The translations under genes and the position numbers were made by a program. 64,000 nt of DNA from Mycocentrospora acerina (lineage: Eukaryota > Ascomycota > Dothideomycetes > Pleosporales), in contig JAKUHH010000173.1 in assembly GCA_022701365.1 (NCBI GenBank), positions 62,001-126,000 on the forward strand, given 5' to 3'. The notes under the pieces are model-generated. The model was not told the DNA's origin. It saw only the letters and a program-made list of their open reading frames with translations, and did not search any database. Positions 13,501 through 25,249 of the stretch are shown here, in pieces. Each line of letters opens with the position of its first letter. Positions within the stretch are counted from its first letter, which is position 1.

Positions 13501-15716
13501 AGTTTGTTGACGCCCTTTCGTCATCAATCTTGCAATGCAGGATCTCACGGCTCTACAGACAGGCCACTAAGCTCATATCGCATTGCACCAAGAAAGCAGC
13601 TTGACGCAATGTCCCTGCCTCTCGATCTCCAGCTGCAAAGCATGCAGCCGCGGATTGACATCCGAACGTTTCCAATTGATCATTGCTGGTTCAAGGTGAA
13701 ACATATGCTCTCTACCTGCATCTTAGTTGTACGTCTACAAGTTCCAAGATCCCACTTTAGACGCAAGCGAAAGATGATGACTTAACTCCGAGCATCCTGC
13801 CAACGCAACCATGTAGCACGTAGGCAGGCACCACGTCCGGACCATGACCCCCCATGCATCCACCACACATGCATCCACCACCCATCCAACCACCCATTCA
13901 CCCACACTCTGCAACATGCAACATGCAACATGCACCACTATCAATTCCTGGTCCAGCCATATGCCCCACCCTCCGCTCTCCACCCACAGCCAAAAGTCCC
14001 ACCACCTGCGAATGTCGGCGAACACGACGAAACCCCCTCTACGCCCGCTCCGCCCCATCCAACAAATCCAATTCTGCACTAAAATGACGTGCAGCGCCGG
14101 CGTCTACTAAGACTGCTTGTATCCGAGCCCGTCCAATCAGTCGCCATCATCCTCAGCTCGCTAACAGCAGACATCAAGGCCTCTCGCCTACCCCACCGTT
14201 TACTCAACATGAAAATCGAGCCAACTTGCCCAGACGACTCGTCTGAAGCTGCACAATGGCCGCGTTACCTGCTGTGGATAAGGCTCCTCCCAACCCAAAT
14301 CCAAATCCGCCGCCTTCATCCTAGGCGGGTCAGCACAGACAAGCTGTCAATGTAATCCATCGACGCGATTTGCGTGTCCTCTTGCTAGTTCCACCGCGGA
14401 ATACAAATGATAGGCAAACGCTGTGGATCCGCTCGCGAATAGCGCGGGATATTTTCTGTGGAGCGGGAAAAATGGAGAGAGACTTAGTCATGGCGTGGTG
14501 GCCGTGGCTTTGCCTCGAAGGAACCAACATGGTTTTTTTCCTCTAGCCCCCCTGCCAAAATAGAAAGACAGGACAATGGCGGCGGCAACGACGACGGCGA
14601 CGACGGCGACGGAAGCTTGCATGCGCGCGTGCTTTCCTGCTTGCTTACGTGCAATGCCTGCATGCCCGAGTTGAGAGAATGGTCGCGGCGCCAGACTTAA
14701 CAGGACCAGTTCTTCCGAGACCCTCTCTTTTTGCTGGCCCCTGCGCTATTGCCTCGCACCCACCCGACACCAACCGAAAAGCGTCTTGTTCCCCCATTTG
14801 AAGGCCACTGTGTTTTTCCGCATATAGATGCCCTCTTCCAACTAGGCAGGTACAAAGTTTAAAGGTACCTGGGTATCTCCACCACGTGATTGTTCTGGTG
14901 AGGTGACTGGCTTGGCTGATGGTGAGCTGACCGCGGCTATAGTTGTTCGGCCGTCGTTCTTCCGCTTTTACCCCTCTTTGACCCCAGTCTTCTTATCTTG
15001 TCTGGTGCGTGCAGCGCCGCATTGCGACATGCACTGCCGCGCTTTGCTGATGTGTCTTTCCCCACTTTGTCAGTTGTGGCTTTGCGACTGACATGTGCAG
15101 ACGTGTCCTTGTCGTGATAGCGAGGCGAGGCCTTGTGTGCGAGTAAGGTCTTGTTTTAGGGATTGTGGCGAGTCAGGGACTGCTGGAGAGGCCTAGAGAC
15201 GGAGTAGGATTATGACTGGAAAGAGATGGTGTGTGTGTGTGTGTGTGTATGTTGGTGATAACGGGCAATGTGTGTATGTTGTTGATGGTTGGCAACTGAA
15301 GTGCTGTGAGTGTGTAGATTGATCAAACTATTATTTCTTTTCAATACTGCTACTACATCTGCCAAACAAATTTCCTCTCCATCAGGCCAATTGCTCATAG
15401 TCGGCTTCAATCTTCTTGTCATGTATCCCCTCTCCTCATCGCCTATCCTCTATTCTCACAACCACTTCAACTTCACAGTCGTCACCGTCCAATCTCGTAC
15501 CTGCATCGCCCTTCGGACACCTTTCCCCCGCTAACCGAAACAGCACCTTCCCCGCATCGAAACCTGACCTCCAAACCCCAGATCAGATACGAAACGAAAC
15601 CACACTACGAAACTCACTCTTGTGAAAGAAAAGGATAGAAAGACGAAGAAGAAAAAAATTATCAACTCCGTTCAACTCTATCAGAAGAACAAGACCAAAA
15701 GCACACAATCCAAAAC
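10550..15716. other. Gene-poor interval, 5.2 kb
   Basis: No supported gene. The longest single frame of interest is 123 codons (12919-13290, ATG start) with no recognisable motif and no exon partners, so it is not called. Low-complexity ACC/CAT-rich sequence is present at about 13850-13990, and CGACGG-rich sequence at about 14580-14610. The last 500 bases are C/T-rich and probably form the promoter and leader of the amidohydrolase starting at 15717. Confidence 0.6.
15226..15249. repeat. (GT)n dinucleotide microsatellite
   Basis: About eleven GT units in the upstream region of the lactonase-type gene. Confidence 0.9.
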
Positions 15717-16973
15717 ATGCCGCCATCCCGCTTCCTAGACACACACATCCACCTGTGGCCCTCAACGTCCACATCCCCCCACAACCACACGTGGATGACC
15801 CCCGGGCACTTTCTCGCCAAACGCCACGGCATCGTAGACTACAAAGCAGCAGCAGCAGCGGCGGCAGTCTCTTCCCCCCCACCCTCGGGCTTCATCTATG
15901 TAGAAACAGACCGCCACCTCCCGTCTGCCGAGCCCCCCTTTTTTTCTTCTTCTTCTTCTTTTCTCTCAAGTTCTTCCCCATCCTCTCCTTCTGATGAAAA
16001 AGAAGAAAAAGAACGCCAAAGCGCGCTAGAATCCTGGGCGCGGGAACCCCTCGAGGAAATCCGATTCCTGCGGCGGATTGCGGAAGGGCGGCCCGCAGAG
16101 GGGGATGGGTTCAATGCGCAGACGGGGGACGGCGCGCTGATGAAGGGGTGTGTAGTGTGGGCGCCGTTTCATGCCCCACCCGAGGTTTTCACGCGCTATC
16201 TTGAGACTGCGGAGAGGGTTGCGGGGCCGACGTTGTGGGAGCGGGTGGTGGGGTTTAGGTTTTTGTTGCAGGGGAAGGGGGAGGGGGAGGTGGAGAGGTT
16301 GGTTGGGGGGGAGGCGTGGGTGCAGAATGTGGTGGCGTTGGGGAAGGGGAGGGGCGGCAAAGGGTGGGTGTTTGATGTGGGGATTGATGTTAATAGGGAT
16401 GGCGTGGAGCAGGTGGGTGTTGCGGTGGGGATGATTGAGGAGGTGAGGAAGAGAGAGGAGGGAAACGGTGGACAGCATGTGCGGTTTGTGTTGAGTAAGT
16501 TTTTTTTTTCTTTCGTATCTTATCCATCCATTTCATTCAAATTCTTCTTCATACTTAACTAACAACCTCAATTAGATCACCTATGCAAACACCCCCTCTC
16601 TTCCTCCTCCCCATCCCTATCCCCATCCTACACCACCGCCCTCTCCCGCCTCGCCCACGACAAAAACACCTACATGAAACTTTCGGGCGCATTCAACGAA
16701 TTCAACGACACCCCCGCTCCGGCCTCTGTCCCCGCGCTCCTTGATGCACTCCGCCCCGTCCTCGACATCGTGGCGAAATACTTCCCAAACAGAATCATGT
16801 TTGGGTCGGACTGGCCCGTGTGCAATGTCGGAGGGCCAAAGGGCGAGGACGGGAGCTGGGGGCTTTGGGTCGAGGTTGTGGAGGCGTGGATTAAGGAGAA
16901 GGGGTTTAGTGCCGAGGAGGCGGAGAGGATTTGGGTGGGTGCGGGGAGCGAGGCGTATGGGGTTGTGGTATGA
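15717..16973 (+). CDS. LRA2: Amidohydrolase-2 family lactonase, probable L-rhamnono-gamma-lactonase
   Basis: Two exons, 15717-16494 and 16576-16973, joined by a GTAAGT...TTAG intron of 81 bp, give 391 residues. The N-terminus carries the HxH metal-site motif (DTHIHLW) and the C-terminal half carries FGSDWPV, whose Asp is the usual metal ligand in this TIM-barrel family. A Ser/Glu low-complexity insertion (about 15930-16020) is unusual. In Scheffersomyces stipitis the second enzyme of oxidative L-rhamnose catabolism (LRA2, hydrolysing rhamnono-lactone to L-rhamnonate) belongs to this family. The specific call here depends on the neighbouring LRA1-like dehydrogenase 3 kb away; without it only 'amidohydrolase 2' would be justified. 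The gene is convergent with the Clr5-domain regulator, 253 bp apart. Confidence 0.75.
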
Positions 16974-17226
16974 GGTATGAGATATCAAAGGGGGGTGGAC
17001 ATGCGTGTCCGTCTCTTCTGATGGTGGATTGTTTGGGGTGAGATGTGAGGAAGGGCATGCACTTTCAATATATCCATGCGGTTAGTTCCACGGAAAACTC
17101 TTAAAGCGCGTGGTTGAATATATAAAAACAATAGGCTTGTCAGCTTCAATTAAATGCACAACAAAAAATCTTCCACCTTCCATTATAATTTTTCACATCT
17201 CATCCTATCCAACATGGTCCAACAAG

Positions 17227-19592
17227 TTACGCATATCCCCCTCCCCCACCCCCTACACCTAGCATAACCACAAATGTTGCCTTCCCTTGACCCCCTACAT
17301 GGCCCAAATACGCACCCAACTCCTCGTCATCACCAACTTCCACCACAACCTCCCTTTCTCCCGTCGTATCCCTATATGTGACCAAGCCCTCGAGTTTCAG
17401 CACCACGGTACCAGGATGCTCGCGCATGGCTAGAGTTTGAATCTCCGTCACAGAGGGTATGTGCAAAAGGGAGAGCCATACGTTTTTGGAAGGGAAGGGT
17501 GTCGAAGAGTGGGAGTGTAGTCGAAAATAGATTGGGAGGGGTGTTGAGTGGGAAGAAGGGGTCGATGATGAAGTGTAGTATGTCTGGTTGTGAGGTATAT
17601 ATGTGTTTTGAGCGTGGTGGTGGGACTGTTGAGAAGCGTGTTCATGGAGCTGTTGTTGGAGCTGTAGATGTTGTGTTGCCTCGTGGTGGTCTTGCATGTG
17701 GTGGGTGGGCTGATGGTATGCAGGACCGGGGAGAAACGCAGCATCGCTTGCAGCCAGCAGAAGTGACGGATCGATTTGTAGGTCCGTAGTTGGCGATGTC
17801 GCTGGCATATTGCTATGATTCGTATGAGATGTGTTCAAAGTCATGGCATTCCCGCCGAGTCGAGTTAATATTGAAGGATGTGGTGGTACAACAGGAGGCG
17901 CAGGGCCCGGTCCAGGACCTTGATGTGACATTTTCTTCTTCGACAAGTCTTTTGCCGACCTTTCCTGCTGTTGTCTCTTCATAACATCTCGCGCCATTAT
18001 CTCAATAGCCTTCAATTTCCGTGCATACTCGGGGTCCGCCTCTCCTTGTGCAAGCGCTCTTGTGAGGAGTTCAGACTCGTTGACCCACGTCTGCTTGAGG
18101 TCTGTCCACTGCTGTTCCCCAGCTTCGTGTTTGTTGGTAAAGGTCGCTGCTGTGAGCTTGGCGGCGAAAGCGCTCCTGACTTGTCGTGTGTGTTGTGGAT
18201 TCAAGCCAAGTATGTTCTTCGCGTCTAGAAGACTCATGCGGTTTTCCATGGTACGTAGACGCTTGGTGACGTCCATACATATGACATCTAGGGAGAGCGC
18301 TTTCTGACCCTTTGGTCTAAAGACAGCCTCATTGTTCTGCAGCACTTCAGGCTCATCTTGGAAGATGTTGGACAGGTGTGCGCTCTGGCGTATGAGTTGC
18401 TGGACAATCTGCGCCCACTTCTCTGGACCAGCGATTGTCTTCTTGACAACGCTTTCCTGCTCGCAGATGGCCGAAAAGCGTTCTCGCAACTCGCGGTACA
18501 TTTTGTTGTCCAGGCCTAAATGTGCCTTTGCTTCGTCGATGGTGGTCTCTGAGGGGAAGCGTGGAGGCTCGCCTGGGGCGTCTGCTGGCAGCCCTGCCCA
18601 GCCTCGTGTACGTCGTCGCCGCTTGCGTGTGCGCCACTTCTCGTCGCTCTCGATTTGTAGTTGTTCTTGACGTAGCTGTTTCCGTAGCGCGGCTTCTACG
18701 TCAATGGACGGCTCTGTGGGGTCGGGCCCGGGCTGAGAGGCAGATGGCTGCAGCATCTGAGCAAGCTCGTCGTTTTGTTGTTGCGAGACGGGCTCCTCTT
18801 CCACTGAGCTCCCATTGTCGCTTGAAGAGTCCTCGGCCAGTATGGCATTGGCCAGCTGGCTGATCAGGCCATTGCCAGACACGACGTCTGCTTTTGACTT
18901 CCTGGTCTTCTTCGACTCTCGCGGCGCTCCTTCTGTGGGCGCCTTTCTCTTATGCCTGGGCGCGCTCTCTCTCAGCAGCAGCTTGAGTCGCGTGCGCAGC
19001 CTCATCAGCTCGCGGTCACTGATCTGGAAGCCCTCGCTCTGCAGCGTGTCGACCATGTCCTTTTGCGAGTAGTTTTGTTCCCATAGTTCGTGCAGGCGGG
19101 CGACGAGGGCGGGGTTCTTGTGTGCCAGGTTCTGTTTGCTGAACTCCCATCGCTGGGGGGTGTCAGTGGTGAGGAGGGATAGGTGGAGGGAGGTATGGTA
19201 GAAGTATAGATGGAGGGAAGTATGGAGGGGTATGGAGGGAGGTACGGAGGGAGGTATAGAGGGAGATGTAAAAGGAGGGATACAACGAGATAGCAAAAAA
19301 CGTACCTTGAACTGGTTCTGGAAGGCCCGCTTGCTGGTTCACCGTCGTCAGTCCATGCCACTCACTCGCCGTGTCAAGAGGCGCGGGATTGTCGGAAAGG
19401 CCGTCGGAAGCGTGTACAGGCGACTACTGCGTCCAAGCACGCAACCGACGACATGCACACACACACACATGGCACATACCTCGGAGTGAAGCCTCGCAGC
19501 TCCCAGTAAGAGACGACTTCGTCCAGGCTCCGCCGCTCTTCCACATACAGCCGGTAGCACTCGGCCTCCTTGTCGTCCCAGCTGTACACCAT
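17227..19592 (-). CDS. Clr5-domain putative transcription regulator
   Basis: Three exons on the minus strand: 19592-19480, 19333-19306 and 19152-17227, giving 688 residues. The first 65 residues reassemble a Clr5-type domain across two introns: an initial W-D-D/K helix, then GF-P-S-KRAFQNQFKRWEF, then KQN. A basic linker follows. Two related modules (residues about 250-277 and 353-380) share AK-x2-LGL and R-x2-R-x2-F. A His/Gln-rich stretch precedes a folded C-terminal segment of about 80 residues. Clr5 domains occur in fungal nuclear proteins and are taken to bind DNA; the target here is inferred. The gene is divergent from the LRA1-like gene with 380 bp between starts, and convergent with the lactonase. 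That suggests, but does not show, control of rhamnose catabolism. Confidence 0.75.
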
Positions 19593-19972
19593 TGTCGGCT
19601 CCGCGGCTGCGCAGACGGCGAAAGAGTCGCGTCGCGCTCACTTGCGTCAGCGGGCGAAGCGCCTACCATAGCGCCAAGACTGGCCTCGGCTGCAGATGCA
19701 CCGAGCTCTAGCCTACCAGAGTGGTCATGCATCCATGCGACATTCGCGATAGGTTTCCCGACTGCGACGCTGCCCACACACGGCATATGGATAGCAGAAT
19801 GGCGACGTGGGCGGGGCTAGAGCTTTCTTTTCACACCCGTCGTTGTTGCTCTTGCCGTCTCGCTCTTCTCTCGACACGCACTCAACTACCCTGAGATAGC
19901 TACATACATACACCCCGCAGAGCTAACCCCTCCACACACCACCTCACATCACATCACATCACATCCACCACC
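19593..19972. promoter_or_regulatory. Divergent promoter between Clr5-type regulator and LRA1-like gene
   Basis: This is the 380-bp region between the two start codons. The 30 bases before the LRA1 ATG are a CACAT-type repeat (about 19943-19966), followed by a favourable CCACC context. No transcription-factor site can be assigned without experiments. Confidence 0.6.
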
Positions 19973-20327
19973 ATGGCGCAACTCCTTGCTGGCAAGTCCA
20001 TGGCCATTACTGGCGGCGCCACAGGCATTGGCCGCGCAATCGCCCTGGGCTACCTCGCCCACGGCGCAAACGTAGCAGTAAACCACTTTGGCGATCCAAA
20101 GTCCACAGAGCAGTTCCAGACACTTGTCGACGAAGCAGCACAAACTCTCGGCGGCAAAGACGCAGCAGAGAAGAAGCTAATACAAGTCCCCGGCGACGTG
20201 GGCGACCCGGAGACGGGCAAGAAGCTCGTCGCTGCCGTCGTGGAGAAATGGGGACGCCTGGATGTATTCGTCAGCAACGCAGGCATCTGTGAATTTAAAG
20301 AATTCCTCGAGTACGCACTTTCACAAA

Positions 20328-20396
<69 letters not shown>

Positions 20397-20892
20397 CAAG
20401 AACAGCGAATACTAACACCCTCTAAAAAGCATAACTCCAGCCCTCTGGTCGCAAACCCTCACCACAAACCTCACCGGTGCATTCAACACCATCCAAGCCG
20501 CCGCCCAACAGCTCTCCATCCAATCCCCCCCAGGAGGCTCCATCATTGGCATCTCCTCGATATCTGCCCTCGTTGGCGGCGCCCAACAGGGCCACTACAC
20601 GCCCACCAAGGCCGGTGTCCTCTCGCTCATCCAGTCCACGGCCTGCGCCCTCGGCAAATACAATATCCGCTGCAACGCCCTCCTCCCAGGCACCATCAAG
20701 ACCCAGCTCAACGAAAAGGACCTCAACGACGAGCAGAAGAGAAAGTACATGGAGGGTAGGATCCCGCTGGGGAGAACAGGCGTGCCCAGTGATTTGGCAG
20801 GGCCAGCCGTGTTTCTAGGGAGTGACTTGAGTAGTTATGTAAATGGTGCACAGCTATTGGTAGACGGAGGACTGTTTGTTAATCTGCAGTGA
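19973..20892 (+). CDS. LRA1: Short-chain dehydrogenase, probable L-rhamnose-1-dehydrogenase
   Basis: Exons 19973-20310 and 20430-20892 give 266 residues. The Rossmann glycine motif TGGATGIG is at residues 13-20, NAG is near residue 102, and the catalytic Ser-Tyr-Lys triad is present with YTPTK at residues 169-173. The protein resembles the fungal L-rhamnose dehydrogenase (Rha1/LRA1) well beyond the generic SDR motifs: the ISSISALVGGA segment around the catalytic Ser, RIPLGR, and a C-terminus ending DGGLFVNLQ. The family oxidises L-rhamnose to L-rhamnono-lactone with NAD(P)+ in the cytosol, the first step of the non-phosphorylative pathway. The similarity is judged from memory of the family, not from an alignment. 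The single intron is unusual: a pure CT run followed by a pure AT run. Confidence 0.82.
20331..20394. repeat. (CT)n(AT)n compound microsatellite inside an intron
   Basis: About 16 CT units run directly into about 15 AT units within the only intron of the LRA1-like gene. Confidence 0.95.
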
Positions 20893-21200
20893 GTAACTTG
20901 CAAGTCTGTAATGAAGAAGAAAAAGTCCTTTCTACATGCACAATAGCAAAATCCATTTCGTGTCCGTCTACTTGGATAAGAGTGCAGAAGAAAAAACCCC
21001 TCTGTCGAGAAAGGGGGTATCCCTAGGTAAAAAATTTTAAAAAAAAAACGCCTCAAGTATGCTTATTTCCATTCCCATTCCCATTTCTTTTCTGGCATCA
21101 TCTCTCACACAATCACACACACACCTCCCCATTGACGACGACAATCACGAAACCTAAAAACAATCACCAACGTCAGTCTTGCTCTCTCCCTCTCCACAGA

Positions 21201-21232
21201 TTGATTGATTGATCGATTGATTGATTGATAAA
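21201..21232. repeat. (TTGA)n microsatellite between convergent genes
   Basis: TTGA copies with one GATCGA variant, directly after the RAD50 reading frame and downstream of the LRA1-like gene. The intervening 20893-21200 holds no gene; it has A-rich tracts at about 21032-21050 and ACAC runs at about 21110-21122. Confidence 0.9.
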
Positions 21233-24200
21233 TCAAGTACTCACCTCTGCAATATTCTGCCGCTCGATAAAACTCTCCTGCATGGCATCCCTACCCACCC
21301 GCCAATACACATCCGTGTAATCCGCGCAGTTCATCTCGCGCAGAAACTGCTCGTCGTGCGTAATCACCAGCAGCTGAAAGTTGGCTTGTTTCCGCCGCAT
21401 CTGGATAATATGGCTGAGGCTTTCGGCCAGGCCTTTGATGTTCTGCTGGTCGAGATTGGTGGTGGGTTCGTCGAGGGCAATGAGCCCGCAGTTTGTGCCA
21501 AAGCATTCCGCGAGCGCGAGCCGGATGACAATGCTGGCGAGCACTTTTTGGCCCGCTGAGCACCGCCCGCGCATGTCCATTTCCGTGTCTTGCTTCACCA
21601 TCACCACCCGGTAGTTGTAAGTGCGATTGCCGCGCCCATCGTGGTCAGAGGCGATGCGGATCGTGTCCACGTCAGTGCCCTGATAGGCATTGCGCCAGAG
21701 TTCGGCAATGATGCGGTTGATTTCTTCCATCTTGAGCGCGTGGTACTTCATAATCGCCTTGTCAAGCGCTCCTGCGTAGCGTCCCAAGTCTTCAATCGCT
21801 GCCTTGGTCGTCTCTACCTTGATGTGTGAGGAGCGGTATTGTGTGGCCGCATCCTTGTACAGCGTTTCCCACTCTTGCATCAGCTCCGTGAGTTGGTCGT
21901 CCTTATTCTTCATGTCGCGCTCTACGCCCGTCTTCTCCGTGTTGAGCTGGTGGTAACGCGTGTCCCAGTGCTGGGCCTCACGCTCGTAGTGCTCTTTGTC
22001 GCGCTCGGCGCCATGTTCTTCTAGCTTCTTGATCTCGACTTTGAGCGTCTCAAGCGCACGTTTGGCCTTTCGGTAGCGTAGGTTGTCACTAATGGACCGC
22101 TTGGTCATTTCTGTATCGCGCAGTGCGTCTTCAATCTTTTTGACCTTGCGCGTCACCTCGAGCATTTCGGTTTCAATACGCGAAATCTCGCCTTGTAGAT
22201 TCTCAATCGCCCGATGTGTTTGCGCCAGCTGCTGTGGGCCCCCACGATTAATGTATGCATTGATCTCGCTGTCTGCTTGACTGAGCTGGCGAACGCTGTC
22301 GGAGAGCTTGGATGCTTCGTCATGGGCACGCTGGACACGTTCGTTGCCCCGACGGTTTATATCATCATACCGGTACTGAGCTTGCTCAATTTCTGGTATG
22401 AGGCTCTCGACGTCTTTGTCAAAGTTGCGCATCGATTCCCGCTGTTTGTTGTTGTCCATCTTGAACTCCTCAATACGTTCAGCAAGAGCACGCTTCTCCT
22501 TGAGTTTAGACTGCGCGCCGTTGAGGTCAGCATTAATGTCACGAATACTCAGTTCAAGTGTGGTGGTGAGATTGCGTAACTTGTCACGGTTGGCGATGAG
22601 TTGATCGAGAGTACTTCTTGCGTTTCGGCTGTCGTCGGTCACCTTCATCAAGTCGGCCTGGACTGCATCAATACCTCGCGACAGTCCAGCAGCCTTCTGC
22701 GTCCGGGTGAGTTCCTCAATCTGTACATCCAGTTCGCGAGTCCTGTTGTAGTAGCCCACAATTTTCTGAACTTCCTTTGTCATAGACTCCACCTCCTGCT
22801 TCACGGCCTCCAAATCATGGATCACGGCATCCTGGTCTTCAAGCTGTTTGTTCATCATCTCACGCTCTGTCGTCAATTGAGTGAGCTCAGCTTCAAGGTC
22901 TGGAATCTCGGTGTCTCGCAATCGGATGGCGAGTTCATAACTTGGTTTGGCATTTCGAGCCATTTCCAACTCAGCAAGCAGTTCCTCCGCGTTATCGGCT
23001 TGCATGTTTCTCTCGGCCTTGGCAATAATGTTCTCCAACTTGGAGATGAAGCCTGCAGTGGTAAAGTGCTCAGATCTGTCGTCATGGAGTGATCTGGCAC
23101 AAAGCCGACACACGTTGTCTTTCTCGGCTGTCTTCAAGCACTGACGCATATACTCAACCTGTGCCTCGAACTTTGCTTTGTCTGCTGAAGATCCTTCGTA
23201 GTCTTCTTCAAGCTGCTGTAGTGTCTCATCAAAGTCGGAAATGTCATCCCTCTGAACCGAGTCCTTCACTGTCTGCTCGTATTGCTGGAGTTCTGACCGC
23301 TTCTTCTTGAGTTGCATCTCAGCACTCGATAGCTGGAAGTTGATCTTGTCGAGATTTGTTTGCGCAATATCACGTCGCGACCCAGCTTCTCTCACTTTAC
23401 CTGACTTCTCGGAAATGGCTTGTTGAAAGGTGGTTTCGAGTGTGGTAGGGTTCCATTCAGAGTCGATAAGCTGCGAGATGCGCTCGCTATGGACCTTCTT
23501 CATAGTGTCGAGACTATGTTGCTGTACCTGCAACTCGTTCCGCGCGTAGTCAATAGAAGCAGACTCGCGAGCTTGCTTTGTAGCTTCGCCGAGCTCAGAT
23601 GTCAGACGCTCTTTCTTGTCTTCAAGGGTTCGTACGTCGCTTGACGCCTCCTGGATTTTCTCATCATAATCCTCCTCAGCAGCTTTTGAGTTTGCCTCAT
23701 CCAATTGCTCCTGAACATCCCGCTTCTTGTTTTGTAGGACAGCCTCACTGCCCTCGTCTGCCTGAATACTGTTCATAGTTTGCTGCAGGTCAGAGATTCG
23801 CTTGTCATTACTCATAATTTGCGTTCGGGAAGACTCTTTGCTCTGGCTCAACCCGGACTTGCGCGTATTGAGTTGATTGAGAATGTTTTGTGCGTCGCGC
23901 AGTTCGCGCTGCGTGTCTTCCCGAGCACGCTCGAGAGTCTTGTTTTGATCTCGAGACATCTTGTTTAGGATTTGCTGAAAGTCGGCCACTTGCTTGTTGG
24001 TAATGTCATAGTCAAAGCCACGAATCGAGTGACGCTTGGCCGCTTCTTTGATCAAACTTTCGCGCTGTTGGAGCTGCCTATCATGTTGCTCTTTCTGCGC
24101 TTCGTACTTTCCAATTTCAGCTTGTTTCGCACCGAGAGAGCTTCGGTTATCTTCCAGGCTGTTTTTGAGGTGGCTGTATTGGTTTCGGTGTTCGTCTTGT

Positions 24201-25249
24201 TGAGTGGCGTGTGTTGCAATGCGCTGTTCGTACTGATCGAGCATTGACTGGAGCTCCTCATCCGATTCAGTCAACTGCTTCAGATTGTCTTCGAGTGCTG
24301 CTACGCTGTCCTTGTTGGCGTTGAATGTAATGCGTTTACCGTTGAGCTGGGCAACAATCTGCTCATATCGCGCAGCATGGTTGTATGCTTCATTGGCCTT
24401 CTCCTGAGCCTCTGCACAATCAATATCCACTCGCTCGTATGTACCCCTGAGCGTTTCAATCTCGTCAAACAATACAGCTTGCCGTTTTTCACTCTTGCTG
24501 GCTCGGTCTTTGTCTTCTTTCGCATTCGTCTCGATAATCTTGAGCTGACCCAACTCAATATTTCGGTTCTTGCGGATCGTTTTGATGTTGTCAATAGCCT
24601 TTGTGTATTTCATCGCTTCGAATATCTCGTCAAATTTTTTCTTAAGACTGGCTGGATCACTCAATGGCCACAGACTGTCTTCTTGATGGCAAAAGATGAC
24701 ATTTTCTAGGATGGCTTTGGATACACCAAGGTACTGTGGGATGATTTGATCTAGCTCGGCGACTCGTGTGGATATGGAGTGCTTCTCGCCATCTTTGATC
24801 ATAAGCAGAGAGCCTTCCAGAGTCTTCTGGCTCCTTGTATTTTTCTTGACGGTAACTTGGAGGTTGCGGGTGGCAACCATGCGCACTCCAGACGTTGACC
24901 GGAAGGATAGCTTGATCTGTGCGAGAAGCTCTTTTTCATTCCGCAGCTTGGGATCATGGATAAAAGCACCTCCAGTCTTGCTGTTTGTGGGCAGATCACC
25001 AGTAGTTGCATACTTGAGCGCTTCTATGATGGTCTGCATTCAGATTAGTAGAACTTCGTCCTAAGTACTAGCTGACATACCGTCTTGCCTGAACCGTTCC
25101 ATCCTACAATGAGTGTGAGCGGCGCGGTGAAGACTATAGTTTCTCCTTTCTCGGGTCCAAACGAGCGGATGCTAGCACACGTCAGGGAGAATTTACTAGG
25201 TGCATGTTGGACGACGCCTACCCCTGGATCATCATTCGGTCAATCTGCG
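21233..25249 (-). CDS. RAD50: DNA double-strand break repair ATPase Rad50
   Basis: The main exon runs from 25033 down to a stop at 21233. It is preceded by an exon 25171-25081 with the Walker A motif (NGSGKT, joined to TIIEALKYAT across a 47-bp intron) and a short exon ending at 25222 that reads IDRMMIQ. A CAG acceptor just before 25249 suggests one more tiny upstream exon, so the true start is unresolved (ATG 25235 is the first in frame). The product is about 1310 residues, the family norm. Also seen are very long coiled coils, the central zinc hook CRLC, an ABC signature-like CSAGQK, Walker B LIALDEPT and the H-loop THDE. Rad50 tethers and processes DNA ends with Mre11 and Nbs1/Xrs2. A GTGAGT after the last IAE could start a final intron, changing only the last residue or two. 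Confidence 0.93.

Noticed and set aside
22601..23092. 163-codon plus-strand frame inside RAD50
   Set aside because: Antisense shadow of the RAD50 coiled coil.
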